The notes beneath the pieces were generated by a model that saw only the letters and a list, made by a program, of their open reading frames with translations, was not told where the DNA came from and searched no databases. Shown piece after piece: positions 50,043 to 58,632 of a DNA stretch of 64,000 nucleotides. The position numbers and the translations under genes were made by a program. How positions within the stretch are numbered: the first letter of the stretch is position 1; every line of letters starts with the position of its first letter. Origin of the DNA: Amycolatopsis orientalis DSM 40040 = KCTC 9412 (lineage in GTDB: Bacteria > Actinomycetota > Actinomycetes > Mycobacteriales > Pseudonocardiaceae); assembly GCF_000478275.1 (NCBI RefSeq), contig NZ_ASJB01000051.1, positions 144,294 through 208,293 on the forward strand. Direction: 5' to 3'.

Positions 50043-50876
50043 ATGACCGTCGATTCGCGAGTGGCCGACGTGCGACGGCACGAACTGGCCGCGTTCCTGC
50101 GCAGCCGCCGCGAGCGCATCACCCCCGACCAGGTCGGTCTGCCGATCAGCGGCAGGCGCCGCACGCCGGGACTGCGCCGCGAAGAGGTCGCGCAGCTGGC
50201 CGGGGTCGGGGTCACCTGGTACACGTGGCTTGAACAGGGCCGCGACATCAACGCGTCCGAGCAGGTGCTGGAGGCGATCTCCCGCACGCTGCGGCTCGAC
50301 CCGCACGAGCACCTGCACCTGTTCACCCTCGCCGGCGCGCCCGAGCCGCCGCTGGAGAAGGACTGCAAGCTCCTCAGCCAGAACATCTACCGGATGATGG
50401 CGAAACTGGAGCCGTTCCCGGTCTGCGTGCGCAACGCGCGGTGCGACATCCTCGCCTACAACCGGGCCTACAACTGGCTGATGGGTGACGTCGACGCGAT
50501 CCCGTTCGAGGATCGCAACACGATGGTCCAGTGCCTGACCAACCCCGAGTGGCGGCGCAGGCTGCCCGACTGGGAGACCAACCTGCCCCGCGTGGTCGCC
50601 GGTTTCCGGGCGGCGATGGCCGAACACCTCACCGAACCGGCGTGGAAGAACCTGGTCAAACGGCTGCGGCAGGAGTCGGAGGTCTTCGAGCGGATGTGGA
50701 AGGAGCACGACGTCTCCGGCGACCGGATCGTGCTCAAGCGGTACCTGCACCCGGACGTCGGCCTGCTGCGGTTCGAGTTCTCCTACCTGTACCTCGGGCG
50801 CCGTTCGGAGATCTCGCTGGCGACGCTCACCCCGGCCGACGAGGAAACCGCGGCGAAGCTGCCCAGTTCCTTCTGA
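50043..50876 (+). CDS. MmyB-like XRE regulator with PAS-like ligand domain
   Basis: This is a 277-residue protein. An N-terminal XRE HTH with RRRTPGLRREEVAQLAGVGV and TWYTWLEQGRDINAS is the hallmark of the MmyB-like regulator family, and the C-terminal MmyB ligand-binding domain reads VRNARCDILAYNRAYNWLMG. Members usually repress a divergent oxidoreductase or transporter. ATG 50043 follows GAGGTG. The operator array upstream supports control of the divergent MFS exporter. Confidence 0.92.
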   Translation: MTVDSRVADVRRHELAAFLRSRRERITPDQVGLPISGRRRTPGLRREEVAQLAGVGVTWYTWLEQGRDINASEQVLEAISRTLRLDPHEHLHLFTLAGAPEPPLEKDCKLLSQNIYRMMAKLEPFPVCVRNARCDILAYNRAYNWLMGDVDAIPFEDRNTMVQCLTNPEWRRRLPDWETNLPRVVAGFRAAMAEHLTEPAWKNLVKRLRQESEVFERMWKEHDVSGDRIVLKRYLHPDVGLLRFEFSYLYLGRRSEISLATLTPADEETAAKLPSSF

Positions 50877-50939
50877 AGAGGGAGGCGGACCAGGCTCGCG
50901 AGGGAGCCTTTCCGCGGCGTGAAGACCGAAGCTGACCGC

Positions 50940-51563
50940 ATGACCACAGCAGTCGCCACCCCCAAGATCTCCAGCGCCCGGCTGATCGTCTGCTACGCCG
51001 CGATCCTGGGCACGCTGCCTTACCTGACCCTCAAGGCATCCTGGGTCACGGGAGGCAGCCTCGGTCTCCGTGATCCGTCCTTTGTGGACTCCGACCTGAT
51101 GCTGTTCGCGAACCTGCTCACCGGCGGGATGGACGTCGTCGCGGTGGTGCTCGCGCTGGCGTTCACCTACTCCTGGGGCCGCCGGATCGCCGCGCCGCTC
51201 GTGCTCTCGCGGCTGCAGCGGGTGTTCGCGCAGGCCTACAGCGTCGGCGAGGACCCGCTCGGACTGATCACGCTGCTGCTCGGCGCGCTTCTCCTGCTCG
51301 GGGTCGCGCTCCTCGGCGCGCTGTCCGGGCTCGGTCCGGTGATCGGCGGCCTCGTCTGGGGTGTACTGCCCGGGCTGGCCGCCCTCGTCGGCTCGACGGA
51401 CCTCCTTGGCCTCATGTACGACCTGGGCGGCCGGGAACTCGGCGTCGGCCTGGCGACCTGGCTGGTGATGGGCTGCCTGCTCGGAAGCGGGGTCCTGCTG
51501 GTCGGGGCGGGCCTGGTCGGCACCCTCACCCGCCGCCGTCCCACGTCGCGTTCAGCGGGCTAA
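50940..51563 (+). CDS. Membrane protein, apparent chimera sharing its C-terminal half with the next gene
   Basis: This is a 207-residue protein with about six hydrophobic segments. The N-terminal half (LIVCYAAILGTLPYLTLKAS, then LTGGMDVVAVVLALAFTYSW) resembles the start of larger actinobacterial membrane proteins. The C-terminal half (LLGALSGLGPVIGGLVWGVL to the end) is clearly homologous to the C-terminal half of the next gene. ATG 50940 is chosen; GTG 50919 is in frame. It may be the product of a deletion fusing two paralogue-like genes. Function unknown. Confidence 0.7.
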   Translation: MTTAVATPKISSARLIVCYAAILGTLPYLTLKASWVTGGSLGLRDPSFVDSDLMLFANLLTGGMDVVAVVLALAFTYSWGRRIAAPLVLSRLQRVFAQAYSVGEDPLGLITLLLGALLLLGVALLGALSGLGPVIGGLVWGVLPGLAALVGSTDLLGLMYDLGGRELGVGLATWLVMGCLLGSGVLLVGAGLVGTLTRRRPTSRSAG

Positions 51564-51638
51564 ACGCGACGCGGGCGAGATCGTTGTGAACCGCGCGGGC
51601 CTGGCGTCCGTAGTCCGGTTAAGGGAGGTGGCCCGCCC

Positions 51639-52226
51639 ATGTCATCGCACCGGTACGTCGCGGAGTACGACGACGAGGACTACCAGGAGTACGGCGAGTA
51701 CGAACAGCAGCCCAGGGACCCTCGCAGGCCCTACGAGGACGTCGAGTCGTACGAGCCTTACGAGCCCTTCGACGACGAGCCCGGCGCCGAAGACAGCCGT
51801 GCCGGCCGAGGTGTGCGCCGGGTGCTCAGCGGCGCGGGCGGCCTGATCCTGACGCCGGTCGCCCTCGGCCTGCTGGCCTGGGGCGGCCTGCGGCAGCAGA
51901 TGCTCGTCCAGGCGACCCTCAGCACCCAGCGTGACGTCTTCAGCATCGGCCTGCTCGTGGGCGGCGGGATCCTGCTGCTCGCGGTCGGGCTGCTCGGCGC
52001 GCTCTCGGCGACCGGCCCGATCGTGGGCGGCCTCGTCTGGGGCGTCGTTCCCGGCGTGGCCGCCGCCGCGGTCCCGGAATGGGGCTTTCGGCTGGTGAAG
52101 TACCTGCCACAGAACGACGTCACCTACGGCGTCACGAGCTGGTTGTTCATCGGCGGCCTGCTCGGGACGGGGTTCCTCCTGACCGGCGCGGGCCTCGCGA
52201 CGAGACTCGCCCGGCGGCGCCGCTGA
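51639..52226 (+). CDS. Membrane protein with acidic N-terminal cytoplasmic tail
   Basis: This is a 195-residue protein. The first 65 residues are very rich in Asp, Glu and Tyr (for example YDDEDYQEYGEYEQQ), a disordered acidic tail. Four hydrophobic segments follow, including LLGALSATGPIVGGLVWGVV, which parallels the gene just upstream. ATG 51639 follows GGGAGGTGG. The Tyr/Asp tail may be a protein-interaction or phosphorylation region. It does not match a named family that I know. Confidence 0.75.
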   Translation: MSSHRYVAEYDDEDYQEYGEYEQQPRDPRRPYEDVESYEPYEPFDDEPGAEDSRAGRGVRRVLSGAGGLILTPVALGLLAWGGLRQQMLVQATLSTQRDVFSIGLLVGGGILLLAVGLLGALSATGPIVGGLVWGVVPGVAAAAVPEWGFRLVKYLPQNDVTYGVTSWLFIGGLLGTGFLLTGAGLATRLARRRR

Positions 52227-52247
52227 CCGTGCTGGGACCATCGGCGG

Positions 52248-53249
52248 ATGGGATTGTTCACCGTTCCTGAAGCCCGCGCCGAACTCGCCCGGCTACGCCC
52301 CGTGCTCAACGAGCTGATCCGCCTGCGCGCCGACGCCGCCGAGCTGGCCGCGTCCCTGCGCCCTGGCGGCCGCGAGACCGCGCTCGGCGGGATGCCGGAA
52401 TGGAAGGCCGCGCAGGCCAGGCTGGACGATCTGATGACCACCGTCCAGCGAACAGGCGCGGAGCTGAAGGGGTTCGCCCCGCTCCTGATCGATTTTCCCG
52501 CCGAACTCGACGGGGCGGACGTCCTGCTCTGCTGGCTCGAAGGCGATCCGGAACTCCGCTGGTATCACCGCGTCGACCTGGGTTTCGCCGGACGGCGCCG
52601 GTTGCCGGATAGTGTCGCGGCCGTGAGCGAGGAAATCGCGGCCGGCCTCTTCGACGGCATCGCCGCGCACTACGACGAAGACGAATTTCACGGCCTGGTC
52701 GCCGACGCGCTCGTCGACGGCCTCGGCAGCACGGCTCCCGAACGCGTTCTCGACGTCGCGACCGGCACCGGCGTGGCCGCGTTCGCCGCGCTGCGCCTGC
52801 ACCCGGGCGAGGTGCTCGCGATCGACATCTCGCCGGGCATGATCGCCCAGGCCGAGGCGAAGGCGGCGACGCGGGATCCCGGCAAGGTCATCACCTGGCA
52901 GGTCGCTTCGGCGGTCCCCTCACCGGTGGAGGACGAAGGCGCGGACGCCGTGCTTTGCGCGTCCTCGCTGCACTTTCTCGGCGCGGCCGCGCTCCGCGAC
53001 TGGCTGCGGGCGTTGCGCCCCGGCGGCCGGGTGGGTTTCAGCCTCCCGCTGGCGTCGGCGTTCCGGCCGTCCGGGGCGTTCGCCGCGATCGTCCCGGCGG
53101 ACCTGGAACTCCCGCACTCCGAAGCGGACGCGGCGGCCTTGGCCACCGAAGCGGGCTTCACGGACGTGACGGTGAAGCGCTTCGACGTCGACGCCGGCGA
53201 CAGGGTCCGGTCGGTGTTCCTGGTGCACGCGACCAAACCCGGTCACTGA
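52248..53249 (+). CDS. DUF2203 domain fused in frame to a SAM methyltransferase
   Basis: This single 333-residue frame joins two domains. Residues 1 to about 120 are a DUF2203-type domain (FTVPEARAELARLRPVLNEL, ending RWYHRVDLGFAGRRRLP). A class I methyltransferase follows, with RVLDVATGTGVAAFA (motif I), LAIDISPGMIAQAE and LRPGGRVGFSLP. DUF2203 proteins normally end where the first part ends here. A -10-like TAGTGT (52610-52615) sits seven bases before GTG 52623, the natural start of the methyltransferase, so the second half may also be made separately. The target is unknown. Confidence 0.75.
   Translation: MGLFTVPEARAELARLRPVLNELIRLRADAAELAASLRPGGRETALGGMPEWKAAQARLDDLMTTVQRTGAELKGFAPLLIDFPAELDGADVLLCWLEGDPELRWYHRVDLGFAGRRRLPDSVAAVSEEIAAGLFDGIAAHYDEDEFHGLVADALVDGLGSTAPERVLDVATGTGVAAFAALRLHPGEVLAIDISPGMIAQAEAKAATRDPGKVITWQVASAVPSPVEDEGADAVLCASSLHFLGAAALRDWLRALRPGGRVGFSLPLASAFRPSGAFAAIVPADLELPHSEADAAALATEAGFTDVTVKRFDVDAGDRVRSVFLVHATKPGH
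52610..52615 (+). promoter_or_regulatory. Putative internal -10 box (TAGTGT) for the methyltransferase half
   Basis: TAGTGT ends seven bases before GTG 52623, the start of the methyltransferase domain, within the DUF2203-methyltransferase frame. It matches the leaderless spacing seen at other genes here. Confidence 0.4.
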
Positions 53250-53265
53250 GCCCAGCCGCGACACG

Positions 53266-53769
53266 TCACAAGGGCAGCAGGACCCGGCGTTCGATCGGGC
53301 TGGACATGACGATCGACGTCGTCGTGGCGCCCAGGGTGGACAGGTCTTCGAGAAGGTCTTCCAGATGCGTGGTGTCGCGGACGGCGATCTTGAGGATCCA
53401 GCAGTCTTCCCCCACCACGTGGTGCAGTTCGAGGATTTCGGGGCGGTCCATGAGCTTCCGCGTGCGCGGATGCCGGACGGTGAACCCGCTGTGCGGCGCC
53501 ATCCGCACGAACGCCCGCAGCCCGAGGCCGATCCCGGCCGGCGAGACGAGGGCCGCGTAGCCGGTGATCGTGCCGTCGGCTTCGAGCCGTTTGACGCGCT
53601 CGCCGACGGCGGCCGGGCTCAGCGAGACCCGGCGGCCGAGTTCACTCAAGGTCATGCGGCCCTCCTCCTGAAGGAGTTCCAGCAGTCGCCGGTCGATCAC
53701 GTCCAGTGAACTTTCAGTGGATACCTGATTCTGCCGTCGTTCTTTAACCGATTCCGCCGATACGCCCAT
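53266..53769 (-). CDS. Lrp/AsnC-family transcriptional regulator
   Basis: This 167-residue protein has an AsnC-type HTH (IDRRLLELLQEEGRMTLSEL and RRVSLSPAAVGERVKRLEAD) and a RAM ligand/oligomerisation domain (HHVVGEDCWILKIAVRDTTH). ATG 53769 follows GAAGGGG. It is divergent from an epimerase/aldo-keto reductase pair with only 46 bp between the start codons, so it probably senses an amino acid or related metabolite and controls that pair. Confidence 0.9.
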   Translation of the reverse strand: MGVSAESVKERRQNQVSTESSLDVIDRRLLELLQEEGRMTLSELGRRVSLSPAAVGERVKRLEADGTITGYAALVSPAGIGLGLRAFVRMAPHSGFTVRHPRTRKLMDRPEILELHHVVGEDCWILKIAVRDTTHLEDLLEDLSTLGATTTSIVMSSPIERRVLLPL

Positions 53770-53801
53770 GATTTCCCCTTCAAGCACCTGGATCGCCACC
53801 G

Positions 53802-53807
53802 TAACAC
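53802..53807 (+). promoter_or_regulatory. Putative -10 box (TAACAC) of a leaderless gene
   Basis: TAACAC ends eight bases before the ATG at 53816. The gap to the divergent Lrp gene is too short for much more than this promoter and a regulator site. Confidence 0.4.
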
Positions 53808-53815
53808 TGGTGGAC

Positions 53816-54679
53816 ATGAAGAAAGTGCTCGTTCTGGGCGGAAGCCGGTACTTCGGCCGAGGGGTGGTCGAGCGGCTGCGCGACGGCGGACTGGACGTCA
53901 CCGTGCTCAACCGCGGTTCCACGCCGGCGCCGTCCGGGGTCGCCCACCTGATCGCCGATCGCGACGACGAAGGGAGCCTCAAGGCCGCGCTGGGTTCCCG
54001 CTCCTTCGACGTCGTGCTCGATCAGGTCTGCTACACCCCGGTCCAGGCGGCGATCGCGCGCCGCGTGATCCGCGCGGAGCGGTACGTGATGACGTCGACC
54101 ATCGAGGTCTACGACCAGATCCGGACGGATGCCCCGATGGCCGAATCGCTGGTCGTCCCGTCGGCCGCCGACTTCGGACTTCCTTGGCACGACGGGGATT
54201 TCCTCGAAGCGCACTACGGCGAAGGCAAGCGGCAGGCCGAGGCGGTCTTCGCCGCCGGAGACGTGCCGTTCGCCTCGGTGCGGGCCGCGCATGTGCTCGG
54301 TGGCGAGGATTTCACCGGACGGCTGCGGCATTACGTCGAACGGCTGGACGCGGGCGAAGCCGTCGACGTCCACGCGCGGCCGCGGCCGACGACGTTCATC
54401 CACGAGCGTGAGATCGCCGATTTCCTGGTCTGGGCCACGGAAGCGGACTTCACCGGGGCGGTCAACGCCGGTTCGCACGGAGAGCTGTCCGCGACGGACC
54501 TCGCCGGTGCCGTCGTGGCCGAGCCGCGGTTCCGGGTCGTCGAACGGGACGCCTCGCCGTACTCCTACGACCGGTACGCGGTCCTGGACACCTCACGCGC
54601 GACCGGTCTCGGGTTTTCCTTCTCCACCACCACCGATTGGCTCGGCGAAGCCATCGAAGAGATCCGAAAGGCACTTTGA
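53816..54679 (+). CDS. NAD-dependent epimerase/dehydratase family protein
   Basis: This is a 287-residue extended SDR. VLVLGGSRYFGRGVVERL is the NAD-binding motif. The family active-site Tyr-x3-Lys is present as YGEGK in the mid-protein, and TFIHEREIADFLVWA is typical of the C-terminal substrate region. It resembles the branch of reductases acting on sugar-nucleotide or isoflavone-like substrates. The gene is apparently leaderless, begins a two-gene unit with an aldo/keto reductase two bases downstream, and faces a divergent Lrp regulator. Confidence 0.85.
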   Translation: MKKVLVLGGSRYFGRGVVERLRDGGLDVTVLNRGSTPAPSGVAHLIADRDDEGSLKAALGSRSFDVVLDQVCYTPVQAAIARRVIRAERYVMTSTIEVYDQIRTDAPMAESLVVPSAADFGLPWHDGDFLEAHYGEGKRQAEAVFAAGDVPFASVRAAHVLGGEDFTGRLRHYVERLDAGEAVDVHARPRPTTFIHEREIADFLVWATEADFTGAVNAGSHGELSATDLAGAVVAEPRFRVVERDASPYSYDRYAVLDTSRATGLGFSFSTTTDWLGEAIEEIRKAL

Positions 54680-54681
54680 CC

Positions 54682-55536
54682 ATGCGCTACCGCAGCATCG
54701 GGGACGTCGAGGTCAGCGCGATCGGCCTGGGCGCGATGCCGTTGTCGATCGAAGGCCGTCCGGACCGCGAGCGGGCGATCGCCACGATCCACGCCGCCCT
54801 CGACGCCGGGATCACTCTGATCGACACGGCCGACTCTTATCACTGGCACGCGGGCGAAACCGGGCACAACGAGGTGCTGATCGCCGACGCGCTGGCCACG
54901 TACGGCGGCGACTCGGACGCGGTCCTCGTCGCGACCAAGGGCGGTCGCGGGAGGCCCGGTGACGGCTCTTGGACCGTCACCGGGACGCCCGCACACCTCA
55001 AGAACGCCTGCGAAGGCTCGTTGAAGCGGCTCGGCGTCGACGCGATCGGGCTCTACCAGTTGCACAAGCCCGACGAGCGCGTGCCATGGGCGGACTCCGT
55101 CGGCGCGATCAAGGAGCTGGCCGACGAGGGCAAGATCCGGCTCGCCGGAGTGTCCAATGTGTCCAGTGCGCAGATCCTCGAAGCGCGCGGGATCCTTGGC
55201 GAGAAGCTGGTTTCCGTGCAGAACGAACACTCTCCGGCCTACCTGGCGCACGAGCCGGAACTGGCGCTGTGCACGGAACTCGGGCTCGCCTACCTCCCTT
55301 GGGGCCCGCTCGGCGGCATCTCGGGGGCCTCGCGGATCGGCGCGGCGCACGCGGGTTTCCTCGCCGTGGCGGAGGACCACGGTGTCAGCCCGCAGCGGGT
55401 CTGCCTGGCGTGGCTGCTGGCGAAGTCGCCGTCGGTGGTCGCGATCCCCGGATCGACGAGGCCCGCGACGATCCGCGATTCGGCGGCCGCGGCCGATCTC
55501 GTGCTCACCGCCGGTGATCTCGCGCGCCTGCCGTGA
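54682..55536 (+). CDS. Aldo/keto reductase
   Basis: This is a 284-residue NADPH-dependent TIM-barrel reductase. The catalytic set appears as Asp in IDTAD, Tyr in SYHWH, Lys in VATKGG and His in YQLHKPD. The cofactor-binding C-terminal AIPGSTRPATIRDS is present. It probably reduces an aldehyde or ketone. It lies two bases after the epimerase stop, so the two are co-transcribed and may act on the same substrate. Its stop abuts the convergent EamA-type transporter. Confidence 0.9.
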   Translation: MRYRSIGDVEVSAIGLGAMPLSIEGRPDRERAIATIHAALDAGITLIDTADSYHWHAGETGHNEVLIADALATYGGDSDAVLVATKGGRGRPGDGSWTVTGTPAHLKNACEGSLKRLGVDAIGLYQLHKPDERVPWADSVGAIKELADEGKIRLAGVSNVSSAQILEARGILGEKLVSVQNEHSPAYLAHEPELALCTELGLAYLPWGPLGGISGASRIGAAHAGFLAVAEDHGVSPQRVCLAWLLAKSPSVVAIPGSTRPATIRDSAAAADLVLTAGDLARLP

Positions 55537-56361
55537 TCACCCGACGGCGATGAGGCCGACCGCGGCGCCCGCGCCGAGCAGGCCGGCGACCTGCGTGCGG
55601 CGGGCACGCTCGCGCAGGAAGAGCATCGCGAGCACGACCGGGATCGCCGGATAGAGCGCGGTCAGCACGGTCGCGACGGCGACCAGCTGCCGATGCGTGA
55701 CGTACCAGTACAGCAGGATCGCGACCGAGCCGAGCGCCCCGACGGCGGCCGCCTTCAGCGCCGTGACCCCGGGCAGCCGGAAAGCCGCCGACGACAGGAG
55801 CACGAGGGGGACGATCGCGCAGACCGACACCGCCCGGCTGACCGCGATCGGCCAGAATCCGGCGTCGGCGGGTACCCGGGCCATGGCGAGGAACTGCACG
55901 GCGAACCCGGCACCCGCGACGAGCGCGTCGGCCACCCCGGCCGCGCCGTGGCCGTCGCCGGTGCGGGAAACCAGCCACACCGACGGCAGCGCGAGCACGA
56001 TCCCGGCCGCGGCGGGCACGGAAAGCCGCTCGCCCAAGGCGAGTACGGCGACAGCGGCCGGGACGGCCACCGCGCCCAGGTCGCTGACCGGGACGACGAC
56101 GCTCATCGCGCCCCGGCCCATCCCGCGGTACAGGAAGGCCACCCCCACCCCGGTCCCGAGACCGGACAGCGCACCCCACGCAAGCGCTTGCGCGGTGGCG
56201 GGTCCACCGAAGACCAGCGCGGCGGCCACGCTGAGCACGGTGCCGCCGACCTGCGCGTACAGCGAGATCGTCATCCCGGCGGCCCGTCTCGACAGCATTC
56301 CGCCCGCGAAATGCGTGGTGCCGAAGCAGAGGGCCGCGAGGAGTGCGGTGAGTTCACCCAC
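55537..56361 (-). CDS. EamA/DMT-family transporter
   Basis: This is a 274-residue protein with ten hydrophobic segments in two repeats, the drug/metabolite transporter layout. The first helix is LLAALCFGTTHFAGGML and the second EamA unit starts GAAGVADALVAGAGFAVQFL. GTG 56361 is preferred because GGAGG ends six bases before it; earlier ATGs overlap a palindrome that looks regulatory. It exports small metabolites, possibly amino acids, as the neighbouring LysE gene also does. Substrate unknown. Confidence 0.85.
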   Translation of the reverse strand: MGELTALLAALCFGTTHFAGGMLSRRAAGMTISLYAQVGGTVLSVAAALVFGGPATAQALAWGALSGLGTGVGVAFLYRGMGRGAMSVVVPVSDLGAVAVPAAVAVLALGERLSVPAAAGIVLALPSVWLVSRTGDGHGAAGVADALVAGAGFAVQFLAMARVPADAGFWPIAVSRAVSVCAIVPLVLLSSAAFRLPGVTALKAAAVGALGSVAILLYWYVTHRQLVAVATVLTALYPAIPVVLAMLFLRERARRTQVAGLLGAGAAVGLIAVG

Positions 56362-56401
56362 CGTCGGCCTCCACGCAGTCGCGGGACCGCACGCGACATT
56401 C

Positions 56402-56418
56402 ATGCATGACTCATGCAT
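56402..56418. promoter_or_regulatory. Perfect 17-bp palindrome upstream of the EamA gene
   Basis: ATGCATGA-C-TCATGCAT lies between the EamA-type gene and the LysE gene, about 40 bp upstream of the chosen GTG start. It is likely an operator. Confidence 0.5.
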
Positions 56419-56446
56419 ACAACTGCCCGCGGCGCCCCGCAACCGA

Positions 56447-57061
56447 TCAGGCGCTGACCACCAGCGTCACGCCGAGCGCGATCATCGTCGCGGCGACCAG
56501 ACCGTCGAGGATTCGCCACGAAGCCGGGTTGCGGAAGAAGCCGCTGAGCAGCCGCGCGCCGAAGCCGAGCACGAGGAACCAGATCACGCTCGCCAGCACC
56601 GAACCGACTCCGAACGCCCACCGGCCGCCGCCGTGCCCCGCGGCGATCGCGCCGAGGAGGAGCAGGGTGTCGAGGTAGACGTGCGGATTCAGCCAGGTGA
56701 GCGCCAGCGTGGTCAGCACGATGCGGCGCAGCGATCCACCGGTCTCCGGGCCGCCGGTCTCCAGTGCCGCCGGTTTGACCGCGCGCCGGGCCGCGAGTGC
56801 GCCGTAGCAGAGCAGGAAAGCACCGCCGACCAGGGCGACGATGGTCAGCGCTTCGGGCGACGTCCCCACCAAGGCGCCCACCCCGCCGACACCGAGGCTG
56901 ACCAGGATGACGTCCGAGACGATGCAGATCAGGACCACCACGAGGACCGCTTCACGGCGGATGCCCTGACGCAGCACGAAGGCGTTCTGCGCGCCGATCG
57001 CGACGATGAGGGCCATGGTGGCGCCGAATCCGGCGGCCGCGCTGAACAGGACGTCTTCCAT
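56447..57061 (-). CDS. LysE/ArgO-family amino-acid exporter
   Basis: This is a 204-residue protein with six hydrophobic segments. GAQNAFVLRQGIRRE in TM1-2 and TWLNPHVYLDTLLLLG in the second half are signatures of LysE and ArgO, which export lysine or arginine and protect against intracellular excess. It is divergent from an ArgP/LysG-type LysR regulator with 66 bp between the start codons, the conserved regulator/exporter arrangement in actinobacteria. Confidence 0.93.
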   Translation of the reverse strand: MEDVLFSAAAGFGATMALIVAIGAQNAFVLRQGIRREAVLVVVLICIVSDVILVSLGVGGVGALVGTSPEALTIVALVGGAFLLCYGALAARRAVKPAALETGGPETGGSLRRIVLTTLALTWLNPHVYLDTLLLLGAIAAGHGGGRWAFGVGSVLASVIWFLVLGFGARLLSGFFRNPASWRILDGLVAATMIALGVTLVVSA

Positions 57062-57127
57062 ACGGAGGACATTAGAAAGCGGAGCGTCAACAGTACAGCT
57101 AAAGATTCTTACGTAACATTAGCACTC

Positions 57128-58006
57128 ATGATGACCGATCTGCCGCTCGACCTGGTCCGCACCCTGCTCGCGGTCGCCGACGAAGGCACCTTCGACGCGG
57201 CCGCCTCGGCGCTGCACGTGACGCCGTCGGCGATCAGCCAGCGCGTCAAGGCACTCGAACAGCGCACCGGCCGGGTACTGCTGATCCGCACGAAACCGGT
57301 GCGCCTGACCGAATCCGGGCAGGCCGTCGTGCGCTTCGGCCGTCAGCTGGCCTTGCTGGAGGCCGACACGCGGGCCGAACTGGGCCTGACCGCGGGCGAC
57401 GAACCGGTCCGGCTGCCGATCGCGGTGAACGCCGACTCGCTGGCGACGTGGTTCCTGCCCGCGCTCACCCGGGTGCCGGCCGACCAGAAGATCTGCTTCG
57501 AACTGCACCGCGAGGATCAGGACCACACCACGACCCTGCTGCGGGAAGGCCTGGTGATGGCGGCCGTGACGTCGTCGCCGGATCCGGTCGCGGGGTGTTC
57601 GGTGCACCGGCTCGGGCAGATGCGCTACCTGGCCGTCGTGAGCCCGGCGCTCGGCACGGACCTCGACCTCGCCGAAGCCCCGGTCGTCATCTTCGACCGC
57701 CGTGACGACCTCCAGGACCGCTTCGCGCGTGAGCGCGGGACGATCGCGAGTCCGCTGCGGCACTACGTCCCGTCGTCCGAAGGGTTCTTCGACGCCGTCG
57801 CGGCCGGAATGGGCTGGGGCATGGTGCCGCTCGCGCAGATCGGCGACCGCCTGCGCGACGGGACGTTCCTCTCTCTCGCCCCGGACCACCCGATCGACGT
57901 GCCGCTGTTCTGGCAGCAGTGGAAACTCGACTCCCCCGCGCTCGCGGCGGTGTCGGCCGCGGTCACCACCGCGGCCGCGGACCTTCTGGTCGACCCACAC
58001 GGATGA
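57128..58006 (+). CDS. LysR-family regulator, ArgP/LysG type
   Basis: This is a 292-residue LysR protein. The N-terminal HTH TFDAAASALHVTPSAISQRV is followed by the family helix KALEQRTGRVLLIRTKPVRLTE (LysR linker) and a periplasmic-binding-like effector domain. It matches ArgP/IciA-type proteins, which activate LysE/ArgO exporters when Lys, Arg or His accumulate. Starts at ATG 57128 and ATG 57131 are both possible. The divergent exporter at 56447-57061 is its expected target. Confidence 0.92.
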   Translation: MMTDLPLDLVRTLLAVADEGTFDAAASALHVTPSAISQRVKALEQRTGRVLLIRTKPVRLTESGQAVVRFGRQLALLEADTRAELGLTAGDEPVRLPIAVNADSLATWFLPALTRVPADQKICFELHREDQDHTTTLLREGLVMAAVTSSPDPVAGCSVHRLGQMRYLAVVSPALGTDLDLAEAPVVIFDRRDDLQDRFARERGTIASPLRHYVPSSEGFFDAVAAGMGWGMVPLAQIGDRLRDGTFLSLAPDHPIDVPLFWQQWKLDSPALAAVSAAVTTAAADLLVDPHG

Positions 58007-58044
58007 GGACGCGCTCACCGGCCCGGGCGTGAGATCCTGGGCGC

Positions 58045-58632
58045 ATGACGCGCGCATTGCACCTGGTCGGGGACGAGGAAGCCGACAGGCTGCTGACCGA
58101 GGACCCGTTCGCCCTGCTCGTCGGGATGCTCCTGGACCAGCAGTTCCCGATGGAACACGCGTTCCGCGGCCCGCAGAAGATCGCGGACCGGATGGACGGT
58201 TTCGACATCAAGAAGATCCACGAGATGGACACCGAGACCTTCGTCGAACTCTGCGTGGTCCCACCCGCGATCCACCGCTACGGCGGCTCGATGGCGCGGC
58301 GGGTCAAGGATCTCGCGCAGCACGTCATGGACGTCTACGACGGTGACGCGGCCGGGATCTGGACCTCCGGGCGCCCCAAGCCGGACGGCCCCGAGGTCCT
58401 CAAACGACTGAAGGCGCTCCCCGGCTTCGGCGACCAGAAGGCCGCGATCTTCCTCGCGCTGCTCGGCAAGCAGCTCGGCGTGCAGCCGAAGGGCTGGCGC
58501 GCGGCCACCGGCTCGTACGGCGACCGCGGCTCCCGGCGTTCGATCGCCGACGTCGTCGACGCGAAGACCCTCGGCGAGGTGCGGGCGTTCAAGAAGGCGG
58601 CGAAGGCCGCCGCCAAGGCACCGGCGAAGTAA
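58045..58632 (+). CDS. HhH-GPD-type DNA glycosylase-like protein
   Basis: This 195-residue protein has a helix-hairpin-helix near the middle (LKRLKALPGFGDQKAAIFLA) and the early EDPFALLVGMLLDQQFPMEH, which matches the actinobacterial HhH-GPD base-excision family. The C-terminus is a Lys/Ala tail (AFKKAAKAAAKAPAK) for DNA contact. The catalytic Asp of classical glycosylases is not evident in the usual place (SYGDRGSRRSIADV may supply one). It is likely DNA-repair related. It abuts a convergent GNAT gene. Confidence 0.82.
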   Translation: MTRALHLVGDEEADRLLTEDPFALLVGMLLDQQFPMEHAFRGPQKIADRMDGFDIKKIHEMDTETFVELCVVPPAIHRYGGSMARRVKDLAQHVMDVYDGDAAGIWTSGRPKPDGPEVLKRLKALPGFGDQKAAIFLALLGKQLGVQPKGWRAATGSYGDRGSRRSIADVVDAKTLGEVRAFKKAAKAAAKAPAK

